Of a stretch of DNA of 64,000 bases, positions 13,140-24,628 are shown piece by piece. The stretch spans positions 434,001 through 498,000 of the forward strand of contig JASBNA010000025.1 in assembly GCA_038087015.1 (NCBI GenBank). Direction: 5' to 3'. The notes under the pieces are model-generated. The model searched no databases and had not been told where the DNA came from. It saw only the letters and a list, made by a program, of their open reading frames with translations. The position numbers and the translations under genes are program-made. Every line of letters starts with the position of its first letter. Within the stretch, counting starts at the first letter, position 1. This DNA is from Cerrena zonata (Eukaryota; Basidiomycota; Agaricomycetes; Polyporales; Cerrenaceae).

Positions 13140-13940
13140 AAACCAAGAAGTACACACACCAATAACTCTATCGACACAGCAGCTGTCAGTCTCATCCAAT
13201 CTGCCCATCCAATTTCCGGATACACCGACACCATGACACGATTCATTCATCGTACGTTCACCTCTCATCTACTTGTTTTCTCTTATACCCGCCCAATTTG
13301 ATACACATGAGAAATATGCGACTTTCAGTGTCGAATCTCTCATCGGGAGTACTTCCGAGTCTTTCCCCTAGTATCCGATGGGTGTACCATTTCATACCCT
13401 CGTGCTGAACTGATGTCGATTTAGCGAGGGTGGGTCATCGTCTATCTCTACTTTTCTTCCTCTACTCCGTAGCGGGAGATTAATACGATCCACGTGAGCA
13501 TACTCTCAACGGACGCTCCGAACTATACACTTTTACTGACAACCCTGAATTTGATGAATTCATGGCTAACAAAGTGTAAATATCATCCCTCGAAGCAGCA
13601 AGTTCCAGTGAGTGCATGCTGTTCGCTCGTCAACTCCCCGAAACTAATTTCAGAAGATAGCAATCATGTTACAAATACGCAATATTCTAAACGCAATGCC
13701 CACGGAACGGCAAAATCGATATCATTACCCGTTCGGCATCATTCCTTTCACGTTGACGGCTCCGCGGCTCTACCAACGTACCAGTTTTTCTCCTTCAACC
13801 AGTGTTCTATGTGAAATCCATATCGGAAAGGTATCACGCTTATGGTCTTCGGAACCGACAGCTGACACCGTTCGTTCAATGAGATATCAATTCACAAAAT
13901 CCACACAAGATCCTATTGACTCGACTCAAAACACAACCGG
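13140..13940 (+). repeat. NLR-B downstream segment duplicated at NLR-A
   Basis: Partner of 1600-2180. It precedes the NLR-B stop by a few hundred bases, the same arrangement as at NLR-A. No gene is recognisable on either strand. Confidence 0.6.
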
Positions 13941-14202
13941 CTCAAAGAATGTACGCCTCATCGCCTCCAAAGCTGTAGCTAGCATATCGATACAATTTGA
14001 CAAACAATAAATATCTTTATCGCAGCCTAGAAAGTTATCGCTATTGTTCCAGTCATCGAAAGAAAAGAGTGAAAAAAACAGTCATAATGGTAACCCTATT
14101 TAGTATCCTCCCTTCTTTCCAACGTACCCCAATCCAAGTCTGAGACGTAACCATCCGAACTCCTCATGTGCGATCATGGTAAACGACACCTCCAACATCA
14201 AA

Positions 14203-17200
14203 TTACTTCATGCTCAACCTCCCCACCCCCTCGTAGTTCTTCAACCGATCCATGTCAGGGATGAAATCTAGCAGCTTCATTCGTCGATGCCCGATGACAT
14301 AGGTGCTGCCTGGTGGATCCAGATAACACCAGATCTCTTTAGGAACCCACAATAATCGTCCCCCACTGTTAGAGCCTAGAACCCATCCAGTCGGTTGATA
14401 ATCTTCATATTCTATGCCCCGTCGCGGCGAGATTTCTATACTCCATTGTGGTGAGGCGGAGGAGGAATGTATGGAGGGCAGGGTACCGGCAGCATCTGGA
14501 CGTGGAGTTGTCCCGTCAGTGTGGCGGGCAGAGAGATCCCACATGGTGATTTGACCATAATATGATGATATCAACTTGGAGCCATGGATATACAGACGGT
14601 AGAAGGAATTCCATGAGGTGAAGGTATGCACAAGCGTGCCCTTCTCAATGTCGTAGATTATAATCCTCTTCAAGTTGTCGTTCGTGAGAGCTAGTAAGTT
14701 GGCGTTGAGAGCCTCAGGATTCGCGCTATAAGGACCCCCAGGGAGAGAAAAAGTCCGAAGACATGTTGCAGATTTGGGATCCCAGACATTGATGCCATAG
14801 TTGGGGCGAGTCATATCCTGGCTGACTACCCAATCTTTACCGAGAGACACCAGCACGTCTCCCTTCTGAGAGAAGAACAAGGTATCCAAATGTGTGTATT
14901 TTGTAATGAGCAGTGGATGAGATGAATGATCTCCTTCGAGATTTACGATTTCAATTGTGCCCAAATTGGATGAAAAGGAAGCAATGAGGCCATTGCTTGA
15001 AACTACAAAGCGATACCAGCTCCCTTCAAGAGAGATCTCATGTAGGTCCTGCTCGGGGTCCCCATTGCTGGGTATCATGAGAATCTTCCTCGACTCCAAG
15101 GGGGAAAATACAATGTGTTCTTTGAAAGTTAGCCGAGACACATACACATAGAGATTGCAGATTGATTGTCTCTCTCTAGGCTTGTAGAGTACATTCCCCG
15201 ATGATGTTTGAACTGTCCCATCGTCTAGGGCCAAATAAATGGTCTTATTGTCGGCACTAAACACGGCAGCAGTGACAGCTTGTGGGTACTCCATTGGCCA
15301 ATATTCTTGCAGGAGCATACAGTCAGTAGAGCTGCGAACATGAACAGTACCGTCCCCCGAAAACGATAGAAACTTGGTCCCATCTGGCGAAAAGGAAATC
15401 GAAGTGATCCATTTGGTATGGCCTTGTATGTTCGCTTGATCAAATCGCTCCTGATCTGAGACCTGGGAGCCATGGCACAGCTCCCATGTGTAGACAGTAC
15501 CACCCACAAGTGCGGCAATTTGCTTTCCATCTGGGAGGAAAGTCACTTGATCAATGCCATCTGGTGCCACTATAGCCACTATAGGATCTTGGTATGGTTT
15601 TCCTGACTCAGTCTCGAAGATTTGGATTGTATGCGTCAACAAAGCAGCAATCAGGGAGCCATCTGGAGAGAATGTACATTTTCGGAAACCGGTTATCGGA
15701 CTGCGATTGTTGGCGGTGTATGGGCCAAAGACCTGTTCATTAGACTTGAAATCATACAAGACGAGCTCACTTGATTTAGCTCGCAGTATATGAGATTGGG
15801 TCTTTGGGCTGAAGCATAGGTCATAACTTTCGAGGTCGGAAAAGGCCCTCTGCAAAGTAATAGTAGCAGTTGTCCTATTTATGCTCCAGACAGCACCGTT
15901 CGAAGCCAGGTAAGCTCCGTCTGGGGACCAGGTGATCTGATAAGCATTATGATCAATTTTGATTGAACACATGATACCCTCTGCTATGCTCCAAACAGAG
16001 ATCAGGCGTGATGAAAGGATCGCCAATTGGCCACTATCTAGCGGATGGAATGCTAGTGCGTCCATAGATCCTTTCAACATAGTACCGTAGATTTCCACTC
16101 GACCGGTCTCCACATCCCAGATACTGATGCCACCCTTGTCGCGAAAGTATCCCGCAACCCTTCTGCAATCGGAGGACACAGTGATGCATTCCGGTCTACA
16201 ATGCAGATCCTCAGGATATGGCTTCTCAAATTGAGCGCTCAATTGGGCTGTCCCGTCGTCACCAAGTAGCTTCCACTGAGCCCAGAGTGAGCCGAAGGAG
16301 CAATCGGATAGGAGGAGTAACCTATCAGGGCTGCAAGCAAGGTAATGCCTACATCCAGCTGTGCACGACAATGCGCTGGGAAAGATATCATGATTGTGGG
16401 TTAACTGGGTAACAGTACCAGGTTGGGGGTTCCAGTTGTGTATCTTCGTGAATGGGGGACAGTGGGCTGATACGTATACATGGAGGGCACTACCAGAGAT
16501 AGCTCTGTCATATTCGCGTATGAACATCCGTAGATTGGTCCACAGGGTCGCAAGCTCGCTATCTGTATCCTATGAATCATTAGTATTACTACAAATCCAT
16601 ACTGGTGACTAGACACTTACTACAACAAAGGTGTAAGCGATATCACATGCCCTCAGAGTGTCATGTACATTGCCAACTAGACTGACTACCTCCAGCCAGA
16701 AGAGTAGCTTTTCCTTCGAGAACGTCCGCAGCGCCGATCCTACATCCTCCTGCCAAGTCTGAATCCCCTTCAGGTGATGCCACCAGTATATTGAAGCATA
16801 TCTCAAGGCCGGAGATATATGCTTCTCGATGCGTTCTTTGAGATCGGCATAGTCCTTGTTCAGTCGACCTGATGTCTCGAAATTGCATATATTGAAGCGA
16901 AGCTGCTCGGACATGACACGGAAGCAGCACAATACGAGCTGGTGATTTGTATCAAAGCCAGCCAACGACCAGGGCTTGCCACCGCTGCGGGTTACATCAG
17001 TGAGATAATCGCCAAACGATGCGTGGAGTGGGCGAATGGGCCATCCGGGACTGTGATCGAAAAGGCAGTGGAAGTCTTCAAATATACCGCGGCATGATTT
17101 GCTCTCCAGATAACCCATGAGCTGATCAATGTCGATGTCAGAGAACCTTGCCTTGGACCGTAGGACGATCGTTGCCACAGCTTTAAATCGTTCGCCTAGT

Positions 17201-19666
17201 CCCAAGTGCCAGTCGTTCCTGGCATTCAGCACTGTGGCATATAGCTGATCCAAGCCTTTTGCATGGACATGGTCACTCCGAAAGAGGACACTTTCCAATG
17301 TCTCAACCGGATCATTGGTCCCCAGTAGAAACCTTGATAATGTGGATGCCCAGATAAAGAGCCCCTCCGACATTCGCGCAGCCCGGTCTAAGTTGTATTC
17401 TTTTGGCCAGTCACTAGGCATGCGTTTCACATTCCGTAGGTGAGCTAGCTCAGACGACAAGTAGAGACGAATTTCTGGGATTACATCTCGCATATCAGTC
17501 AGGGAGATTGGTTTGATATTCGAATGCTGCCAGTACACATTTTCGATATCCGACTCGGGTCGACTCGTGATGAGGAATCGGAAGTTGTTGGGAAGTTTTG
17601 TGAATTCCTTGGCAATGAGGGGTAGTAGCGATCGTCTTGATTTAATGTCACCATACTCGTCCAAAGCATCAATTACAATGACGACAGGCCCAAGAAGAGA
17701 TGGGGCAGCATCATGGAGCGGGCCACGAATGAGATGAGTAAACTGCTTTTCAATGTCCCTGTTGACGAGCCTTCGGTCTCGTTCAATGGCAGCTGATATT
17801 TTTGATCGTAAAGCAGGATCGGCGTCTGCGAGTTGGGAAGCCATTGTGTGTATAACTGCATCGCGATCGGTTTTATCTCTTTCGAAAAATAGAAATGCTC
17901 CTAGACGACCCAGTTCATAGAAGCGTGCCGAGACAGTATTCGCAATGGTACTCTTTCCCGACCCAGCGAGCCCATGCAGCCACAATATGTTCTGTTCGTC
18001 GTCATTGACATTCTCGACCCAGTCCGTAATTGTCTGCATAATACCTTCACGAGTACCATGGAGACACAGTGGCCGATGTGCGGCATTCATGTCAGACGGT
18101 TTAAGGACGTTGATGGCGCTAAATTCACCTGCATCACAGAAATTGTCAGTTGTACTGAGTATGAGGGGGGGGGGGGGGGGGAAACGTACGTAGTTCTTCT
18201 ACAACCCCAAGGACCTTGGAACTGACCAATCCCGTATGCAGCTGGACCTTTTCCATCAGACTCTCCCGAAGTTTGATGAACTGAGCAGTAAACTCGGCGA
18301 TCTTTGTGCTCGATTCCGCCAGCAGCCCCTTCGTCGCCCTCTCTGTTGGTCCATCAGTCTCATTCAATCACTAGTCGACAGAAAACGTACTCGCAAAGCT
18401 AGGCTTAAGGTATGTGCATATAAAGGTTGCACATTCTGCCACTTGTTTCAGTAAGTCCTCGATGATCGGGCGGAGAGGAACCGCATCCTCCTTGATTTTC
18501 TCTGCGTCCTCAATGAAGCCAAAAGTAGCCTCAATCGTGGCGACGAGGTCAATAATCTTCTCGTCCGTGGTGTACTGCTTCTCAACCACCTGATGAATCC
18601 GCTATAAGCAATGATAGTGATACTTAAATATGAGATAGGACGTACCTTGTATAGTGACGAGCAGACCTGCCATGCAAGATCAACCCATGGATGCAACTAC
18701 ACCAAGTGAAGTCAGCGGACTCATAGGTATGGCGAAGTGGTGAAATACCTGTGCCAATTTGTCAATTGTACTGACAATCCCGCTCAGCTTGCTCAACCTA
18801 TCGCGAAGCTGCCGTACTCTTTCAAACAGGCTGTCGGGGCCGAGTCGTTCATTTACGGCGGTATTTGCTTCCGCGAGAAAGTGTTGTGCGGCATCTTTGG
18901 AGAACTCTTGCATCTGTACGCTCGGTTCTTGCATCTCCTCAAGTAGATCCGCCGTATCATCCGTTACATCTTGTGTAGTTTCGGGTAGATCTTGTATTCC
19001 ATCGTCTAGCGACTCCTGCGTGCCTTCTTCATATGGGATTTCGCCTGCATCTTCGCTCGAGGGTTGTCCCTCATCCTGAGAGCCTCGGTAGCTGGCACTA
19101 GTCACGATCGTACCGATGAGACGTCTCTCCCCTGTGCCTTTAGTGTCATAAAGTTTCAAATCTTCTGGCACAGTGTAAAAATGACCGAGTGAGCAAAACA
19201 GTCCTGATTTAAATAGAACGAGATATACTTTGGAAATAGGACGTTCCAGACGATGGGAGTAAATCCGATACTGTGCACTCCGCCTCGCCAATAGTGCGAT
19301 CGCGCCCGATGGTAGGGGCGTGTTTGAGATAGAACCGTGCAATCTGATTATTCCCAATTCCATTCCTTCGAAATGTCATCAGCTCTAACCGTATAGCACT
19401 TATCGAATAAGGCATACAATACGAATGCCTCTTCCCACTGGGCATTAACATCACGGATTTCCTTTGTCTTCGGACGGTGTATAAAGTCGCTTGTCTTGAT
19501 TTCGATTTCGACATATAGCTTTGGAGGTTTACGGATAAACCGCTTTTCTAGCTGTACATCGGACACTCGATGGACTACAATGAGTATTCGTGATTTGTGA
19601 GTATGCGAATTATCTAGCTTGTGTATCGGACGTACTGTGTAAAACGAGATTAGGGGGAAGTGCCAT
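14203..19666 (-). CDS. NLR-B: C2-like / NACHT / WD40 STAND protein
   Basis: Closest relative of NLR-A. Nine exons: 19666-19636, 19574-19418, 19365-19229, 19164-18749, 18696-18646, 18601-18391, 18342-18190, 18128-16621 and 16569-14203, giving 1676 residues in frame. Exons 3, 5, 7 and 8 have the same lengths as in NLR-A (137, 51, 153 and 1508 nt). The N-terminal C2-like module carries PKLYVEIEI and DRTIGEAECTVSDLL. The exon-4 linker is longer than in NLR-A and rich in Glu, Asp and Ser. The NACHT motifs are HGLAGSGKST, VIDALDE and FLITSRPE. The C-terminal half is WD40-like (FSPDGTKFLSFSGDGTV, ITMWDLSARH). The intron between exons 7 and 8 contains a 17-base G run. Predicted to act as an intracellular receptor; the ligand is unknown. 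Confidence 0.88.
18165..18181. repeat. 17-base poly-G tract in an NLR-B intron
   Basis: An uninterrupted run of 17 G (C on the coding strand) begins eight bases inside the intron between exons 7 and 8 (18129-18189). The equivalent introns of NLR-A and NLR-C have no such run. It could slow splicing or form a quadruplex, and its exact length is doubtful in any assembly. Confidence 0.85.
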
Positions 19667-19769
19667 AGACAACGTTCCTACGTTAGCGTCAGTCAGATAG
19701 AAAACGCGGGTGGGGTATGGTGAGAAGTGAGTAGGATGGAGGGCAGAGGATGCTCCGGTGGAAACCGTG

Positions 19770-19823
19770 TATAAGAGCGCTTCGGTGTGAGAAGGAGCCA
19801 CTGCCTCAACAACATCGAGGCAG
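19770..19823 (-). promoter_or_regulatory. Conserved upstream block of NLR-B with inverted repeat
   Basis: About 105-157 bp upstream of the NLR-B ATG. The plus strand carries CTGCCTC (19801-19807) and GAGGCAG (19817-19823) separated by nine bases, a perfect 7-bp inverted repeat. The preceding TTCGGTGTGAGAAGGAGCCA matches the block at NLR-C. This could be a dimeric regulator site or a hairpin in the leader. Confidence 0.5.
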
Positions 19824-21740
19824 GGTAAGAATGGCTTTGAGAAGCACGTCGACATATCCCCATACAGTATGTTCCTTGGTAGTAGGACACGCAAATTAGA
19901 AACAGGAATAGACAACGGGCTGCTCATCATAACAAAATCTCGCATGTAATCTCAGTAAATAAAAAAGAAGGCATATACAGTTCCTTAGAAAGTATTGAAT
20001 ACATGTAAATTCACTCAATCTCACATTCCAAATGTCGTACTAACGTCTTCTCACACATACCATTACCTTCGCAGAAGCGGATGTAGTATTTGATCAAAAC
20101 ATAACATCAAATCCGCCCGGTTCTTATTTTAATGGCCAAGACAGCCTAGCGCCGAAACACCAAAGAACGACCTGAAAGTGCGACGGGTCATAAATAACTT
20201 ATCAGCATAGGTACGTATCTCGGAGACTGTTGAGCGTACTTACTAGAAAGCTGGCTGGACGTCAATATCCATGAGGTTTGGCGATTAAAACCAGGTCTAA
20301 GTGTTCGAGGAATGACAACTGCAACAGACGATCTAATGTCTATGATGGGAGATAGTGAACGCAATGTCGAGGGATGTACAAGGTCAATGTCAGAAAAGAG
20401 TGGGAAGAAGAACAATCTCGTGTGGTCATATCGCCTCGTATCCAGTAGAAGAGAGCTCGTATTCTCAAACGAACGAGGTGAGGATATAAGTTGTGATCTC
20501 ATCTGTCATTAATGACGTAGACTGTAAATATCGTCAATTTGTTGTAGCGTTTAGACAATGAGGAGCCGTGATAACAGAACGTGGATGGAGGACGGGACGT
20601 ATCTAGAATCGCCATACGTCAGACTCTCATCTCTCTCTGAGATTTCAGTAGTGTCAAGAGCGACACAAAGATTCCGATTCCGATGAAGCAAGAGCTCAAA
20701 TCATCGACGGGGTGGCGGGTAATGATGGTGTTGGAGAGTGATTATTCGATTTTCGTAGATGGATAGACATCCGTCTAGTGATGGAGGACGCCCATTAGAG
20801 ACCAGACGGGCAAGCTGAACAAGTATGTATCAAAGAGCGTACATTGAACAAGACCTAGATGATCGGGAAGACTGCCTCCCAGAAAGCTATAGGTCCCGGT
20901 GTTATATTGCGAGGCAAGTACTCTCCTGCAAGTTAGCAGAAGTGCACACGCCACGGGGAGCTTTATGCAGCAGTCGGGTAGTACACAGACGAGGTTGAGA
21001 CATTCAACTCGAGCAATCGACCAGATCTAGCTACGTCGACATCCTGACCTTTTCTGATAAATGAGTTTTCAATAAACATACACATGTGACGAACAGGGCG
21101 GATTATTGATCAGTGGATTCTAAGAGCGAGATGAGTATTATATCTAGAGAAGGTGACTAGTCGTTTAGTAGAAAATAGTGAGCGCGAGCATGGAAACACT
21201 CACAGTCTTGCTATACCATGTCACCTAGCTCCATCTCTGACTCTCATCGAGTTATCTCCAGTTTAGACTTACACTCCTCGTCGATGTACTCCATGATTCT
21301 ACGAGTGGTCTTCTAACGAAGATCCCATCTTCCCAGCTAATAATCTGTATGCCGAGATCGAGGTATACGAGACACAGCGATGTTTGCGATATACATGGGC
21401 AAGACCAAAGGTTGACCAAGAAAAAGGCGAAGACCTGATACAACCGTCTGCCAGTGGTAGATAAGGCGAGAAAAAGTCAGGATTATATCGCCCATTACCA
21501 GAGAGACATAAAGCTATTTCATGCAGGAAAGAGACTAGATACGAAGGGAGAATGAGAGGCCAGGATATCGGCAAGAGTAAGAACTTCCAAGCGGGGCCGC
21601 AGCAGGAGACCTGTGACGGAGTAAGACAGTTCTGAGGGGAGAGCTTTGTTTCTACTCGGACCATGATGTTTGGAGTGCCCTTGACCTGCACTGGGTTCGA
21701 GAGCAGGAAACTGCAGAACGTTTGGCATCAGTAGAGACAA

Positions 21741-22120
21741 TAACGTTTCGTCGAGGAGAAAGAAAACGACAGTGGCTCTGCATTGAATGCCAGACGGAGA
21801 CCAAGCTTCGAGTTTAAAACCCCGACCGGCATTTCCCGTGGTAACTGATCAAGTCGAGACTTTCAACCTATTCAAGCCACTGTCAGACCACTGGCCATTC
21901 TCTGAATTGATTTCTCTTCGACACTTGTTTCAAATAGTCTACAACGATCATGCTAAAAAGCCCAACGTCTGATAACTTTCTCCTCACCTACTTCCCGTCT
22001 TGCTCTACGCTTACTATGTGCCTCGACACTACGCAGAGGCATGCATTTCTCTCCAGCAGCAAGTTTCTTTCGTAAATCAAGATTACCTCGTGTGTATGTT
22101 TTACTGTACAATCCTCCCAG
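21741..22120 (+). repeat. Dispersed intergenic repeat, copy 3
   Basis: Nearly identical to 263-640, sharing long blocks such as TTTCGTCGAGGAGAAAGAAA and CTATTCAAGCCACTGTCAGA. It ends about 150 bp beyond the 3' end of the tannase gene. Confidence 0.75.
21819..21840 (+). repeat. CCGGCATTTCCCG motif, copy 5
   Basis: The sequence reads ACCCCGACCGGC then ATTTCCCGTG, a full match to the core, inside repeat copy 3. Confidence 0.6.
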
Positions 22121-22277
22121 CGTACGCCATTGCCTACCATATATGTATTTCCTTCGCACATGGTCGATACCTCGATTTATGTATACGTACTCGATAGATT
22201 AGTCGACATCATGATTCTACTATCGACATGAGTATCCTTCCCAGAAGCTTGATACAACAGTGATGCAACATCCTGAT

Positions 22278-24628
22278 TTAGACGCAAAGGAAGGCCCCAG
22301 CATCGTTGGGGTTTCCCCCTTTAAACATGGACATTTGTGGGTACTGAGTGCACGTATAAATTAGATGAATCAGGGTTCAGAATACAGCCTATAGGTTACC
22401 CACCTTGCACAGAGGTCGAGTAAACCCTACACCCTCGGTGAAATTGTTGTGATTCCAATATGTTGCCGTGAGCGTCTCAGGAGCATGTCCCTCCTCGACC
22501 CATCTTACCATGGCAGCAACGATGTTATGTTCAGCGTCGAGGGAAGCCGGTGGCATCCCCATAGATGCCTGGCGAAGGCGTTTGCTCCAAAGCCACCCTG
22601 ACGATGAATGCATTATAACTCGCCGCGTTACAACCACAAATGAGGATGAAACCCACCAGACTATCAATGACGACCCGATCAACACATGATTGAAAATCAC
22701 GGAATAATTGTGCTTCACAACTCACCAATGCTGCATTCCAGGAGCGGTAAATAGGCGGTATGAATCGTCGATGTCAAGCTGCGTGTTTGCCTGGGTGAAC
22801 GCATGGACAGTTTCATAGAAGTGAATCGAATTTCCAGAACTAATCAGCTGGTCTGCCCAACCAACATATTGAAGAATCTTTCCGTTGTGGGCGGGTCCGA
22901 GGAATGCTGTCAAGTCGGGGTCGACGACCTAGGTAACGGAATCAAGAACGTTCTTCGAGTGATTGATTCATATTCACTTACATCCATCGTCCCAGGGTTT
23001 ATGGTCTCTCCAAGTTGTATGACAGTGTCGTTAAGTTGATCTATGGTGAAGGAAGTATCGCTAGTCAGAAATATCAGCATCCGTAATAATCACGTATAAC
23101 ATCAGACGAACTTGAGCACAAAGAATCGGTAATAGTCAGGGAGAATTTGGAAGGCGAATGTCCCAACTAGACCGAAGGGATAACCAACTTCTCCACCTGG
23201 ATAATATCCGTTGAAAATGAATTTCTGATTGGTTTCGAAGTATGTCGAAAAGATCTTATGGACAGCAGTGATTTGTTCCACATTGAGGCAAGTGGATGTA
23301 TTTTGCCCGGGACGACATGTAAGTGTCTCGGGTCGGAAGCTACGGGTATTAAGGTCAATAGAAGCAATACTTAATGAAGAGATATTCTTAGCATACCTGC
23401 ATTTTCGGGGATCATTAAGAATTCCGTCCTCGAGCTTGATTTTAGTATAAGTATGCATGAAACCGTTCTATTGGGTCAGATTTCACTCACACCGTCAATA
23501 GCGTCGCACTGCTTTAAAACCTCGGCATGAATAACGTTGGTCCAAGTATCCGCAGGTATGAAGCGAGGCGAATCAAAAGGCATGACCTGAAGATTCACGT
23601 GGATACCCCATGGTGACAAGTGGGCCATCCAATTGGCAGGCGAACCCACTATCTGTGAAAACAAAGCGTTACCGTGGAAGTGATATTCGTTACCAATAGA
23701 CCAGAATGGGAGCCGGAACTCACGATACCATCGAAATCCTCTGGGAATCTTTGCGCTTCTTTCAGGCTGTAAATCATCTGATAAGATTACGTCTGTGGTC
23801 TCTGGGGTATCATATGATTCTTACCCTTGTCGTCCACCTCAATTGTTCAGGCGATGATGAGTCAAGGAGATAATGGTAGTACAATGAAATCGTACCAGTA
23901 GAGCACCCCAAATAATATGCTTTGTGATGGGGTTTGCCATAGTATTGTTGTACAACTTCTTTTCCGGCCACAGTGCTGAGATGTAGAGCACGCCAACTCC
24001 AATCATTTATTGCGTTCTGGGTCTCTATAGTTAGGAAACATAAGATTATTGGGAAACTAAGGCCTACGTCGTTATGTGGTCCCGCCCATGATCCGTCAAG
24101 AGGGGAAGATAAATGACCAGTGTCGGTGGACATGCCAGCAACTAGGGCAAGCTATGGTTAGCTTCTCCGAGATAATATCATAGAACTGACATCCTTGTAC
24201 TATAGCCACAAATCCTAGATCGGCAACGTTAACTGCAGGATGTTTAGTTTTGAGTAAGAAGGACAACACTAAACTGACTTACCTCCACCTCCGAAGCCAC
24301 CATTGCCGAGACCCAAGAAACGACCGTTCCATGCTTGTGGCTCTGGAAGCCAAATCTCTGCATGAGCAGTGGATTTAGCAGTGGCGTTCGTCGTTATGGC
24401 AAGCACGACTCTGCAGAACGCAGGCAGGTCGCTAACATCAATGCTTGAAAATGGGTTAGTAATCGCAACTGTGTCATTAGCTTTGAAGAACGTGGTGTTG
24501 GCCACAACGGCATTCACGGATGGGTTGCGTAACGTGAATGTCGAACAGCGGGTCTGTGTCGAAAAAACCAGCTGCGATGCTTGTAATAGCAGGACACCTA
24601 CGCTGAGTAGGGGGGAAAGAGAAAGCAT
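22278..24628 (-). CDS. Tannase / feruloyl esterase family protein, probably disrupted
   Basis: Secreted esterase family that cleaves gallate or hydroxycinnamate esters of plant material. The first exon (24628-24283) encodes a hydrophobic signal peptide and WNGRFLGLGNGG. Later exons carry STDTGHLSSPLDGSWAG, the nucleophile motif GCSTGG, IVGSPANW, CDAIDG..DGILNDPRKC and the C-terminal KGGNPNDAGAFLCV. Exons I place: 24628-24283, 24232-24191, 24141-24068, 24016-23896, 23837-23825 (13 nt), 23777-23724, 23652-23491, 23434-23397, 23339-23112, 23060-22982, 22928-22726, an exon ending at 22404, and 22343-22278. Two places do not join in frame: the 23825/23777 junction, and the block after GGFGANAF near 22575, where one base appears missing before QASMGMPP. 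The conserved HC..GG region near 22726 is also damaged. This suggests a young pseudogene or sequence error. Confidence 0.75.

Larger units (their letters stand above)
7858..14202. other. Long intergenic stretch between NLR-A and NLR-B
   Basis: I find no supported gene here. It holds the NLR-A promoter region (7858 to about 8600), a diverged copy of the dispersed repeat (9340-9600), further segments resembling 1021-1350 (at 9890-10215) and 1-200 (at 11919-12100), and the flank shared with NLR-A (13140-13940). The part 10250-11900 has no counterpart in the first unit and may be an insertion. The 220-codon frame at 7882-8544 minus overlaps the promoter block and has no equivalent at the paralogues. 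Confidence 0.6.
19667..22277. other. Intergenic region with a flank copy that has no NLR
   Basis: The NLR-B upstream region runs into DNA without genes. At 21741-22120 comes a near-identical copy of the repeat that, at 263-640, lies downstream of NLR-A. Here the next gene is the tannase, not an NLR. The open frames at 21299-21740 minus show no recognisable domain. I infer a truncated third tandem unit. Confidence 0.5.
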
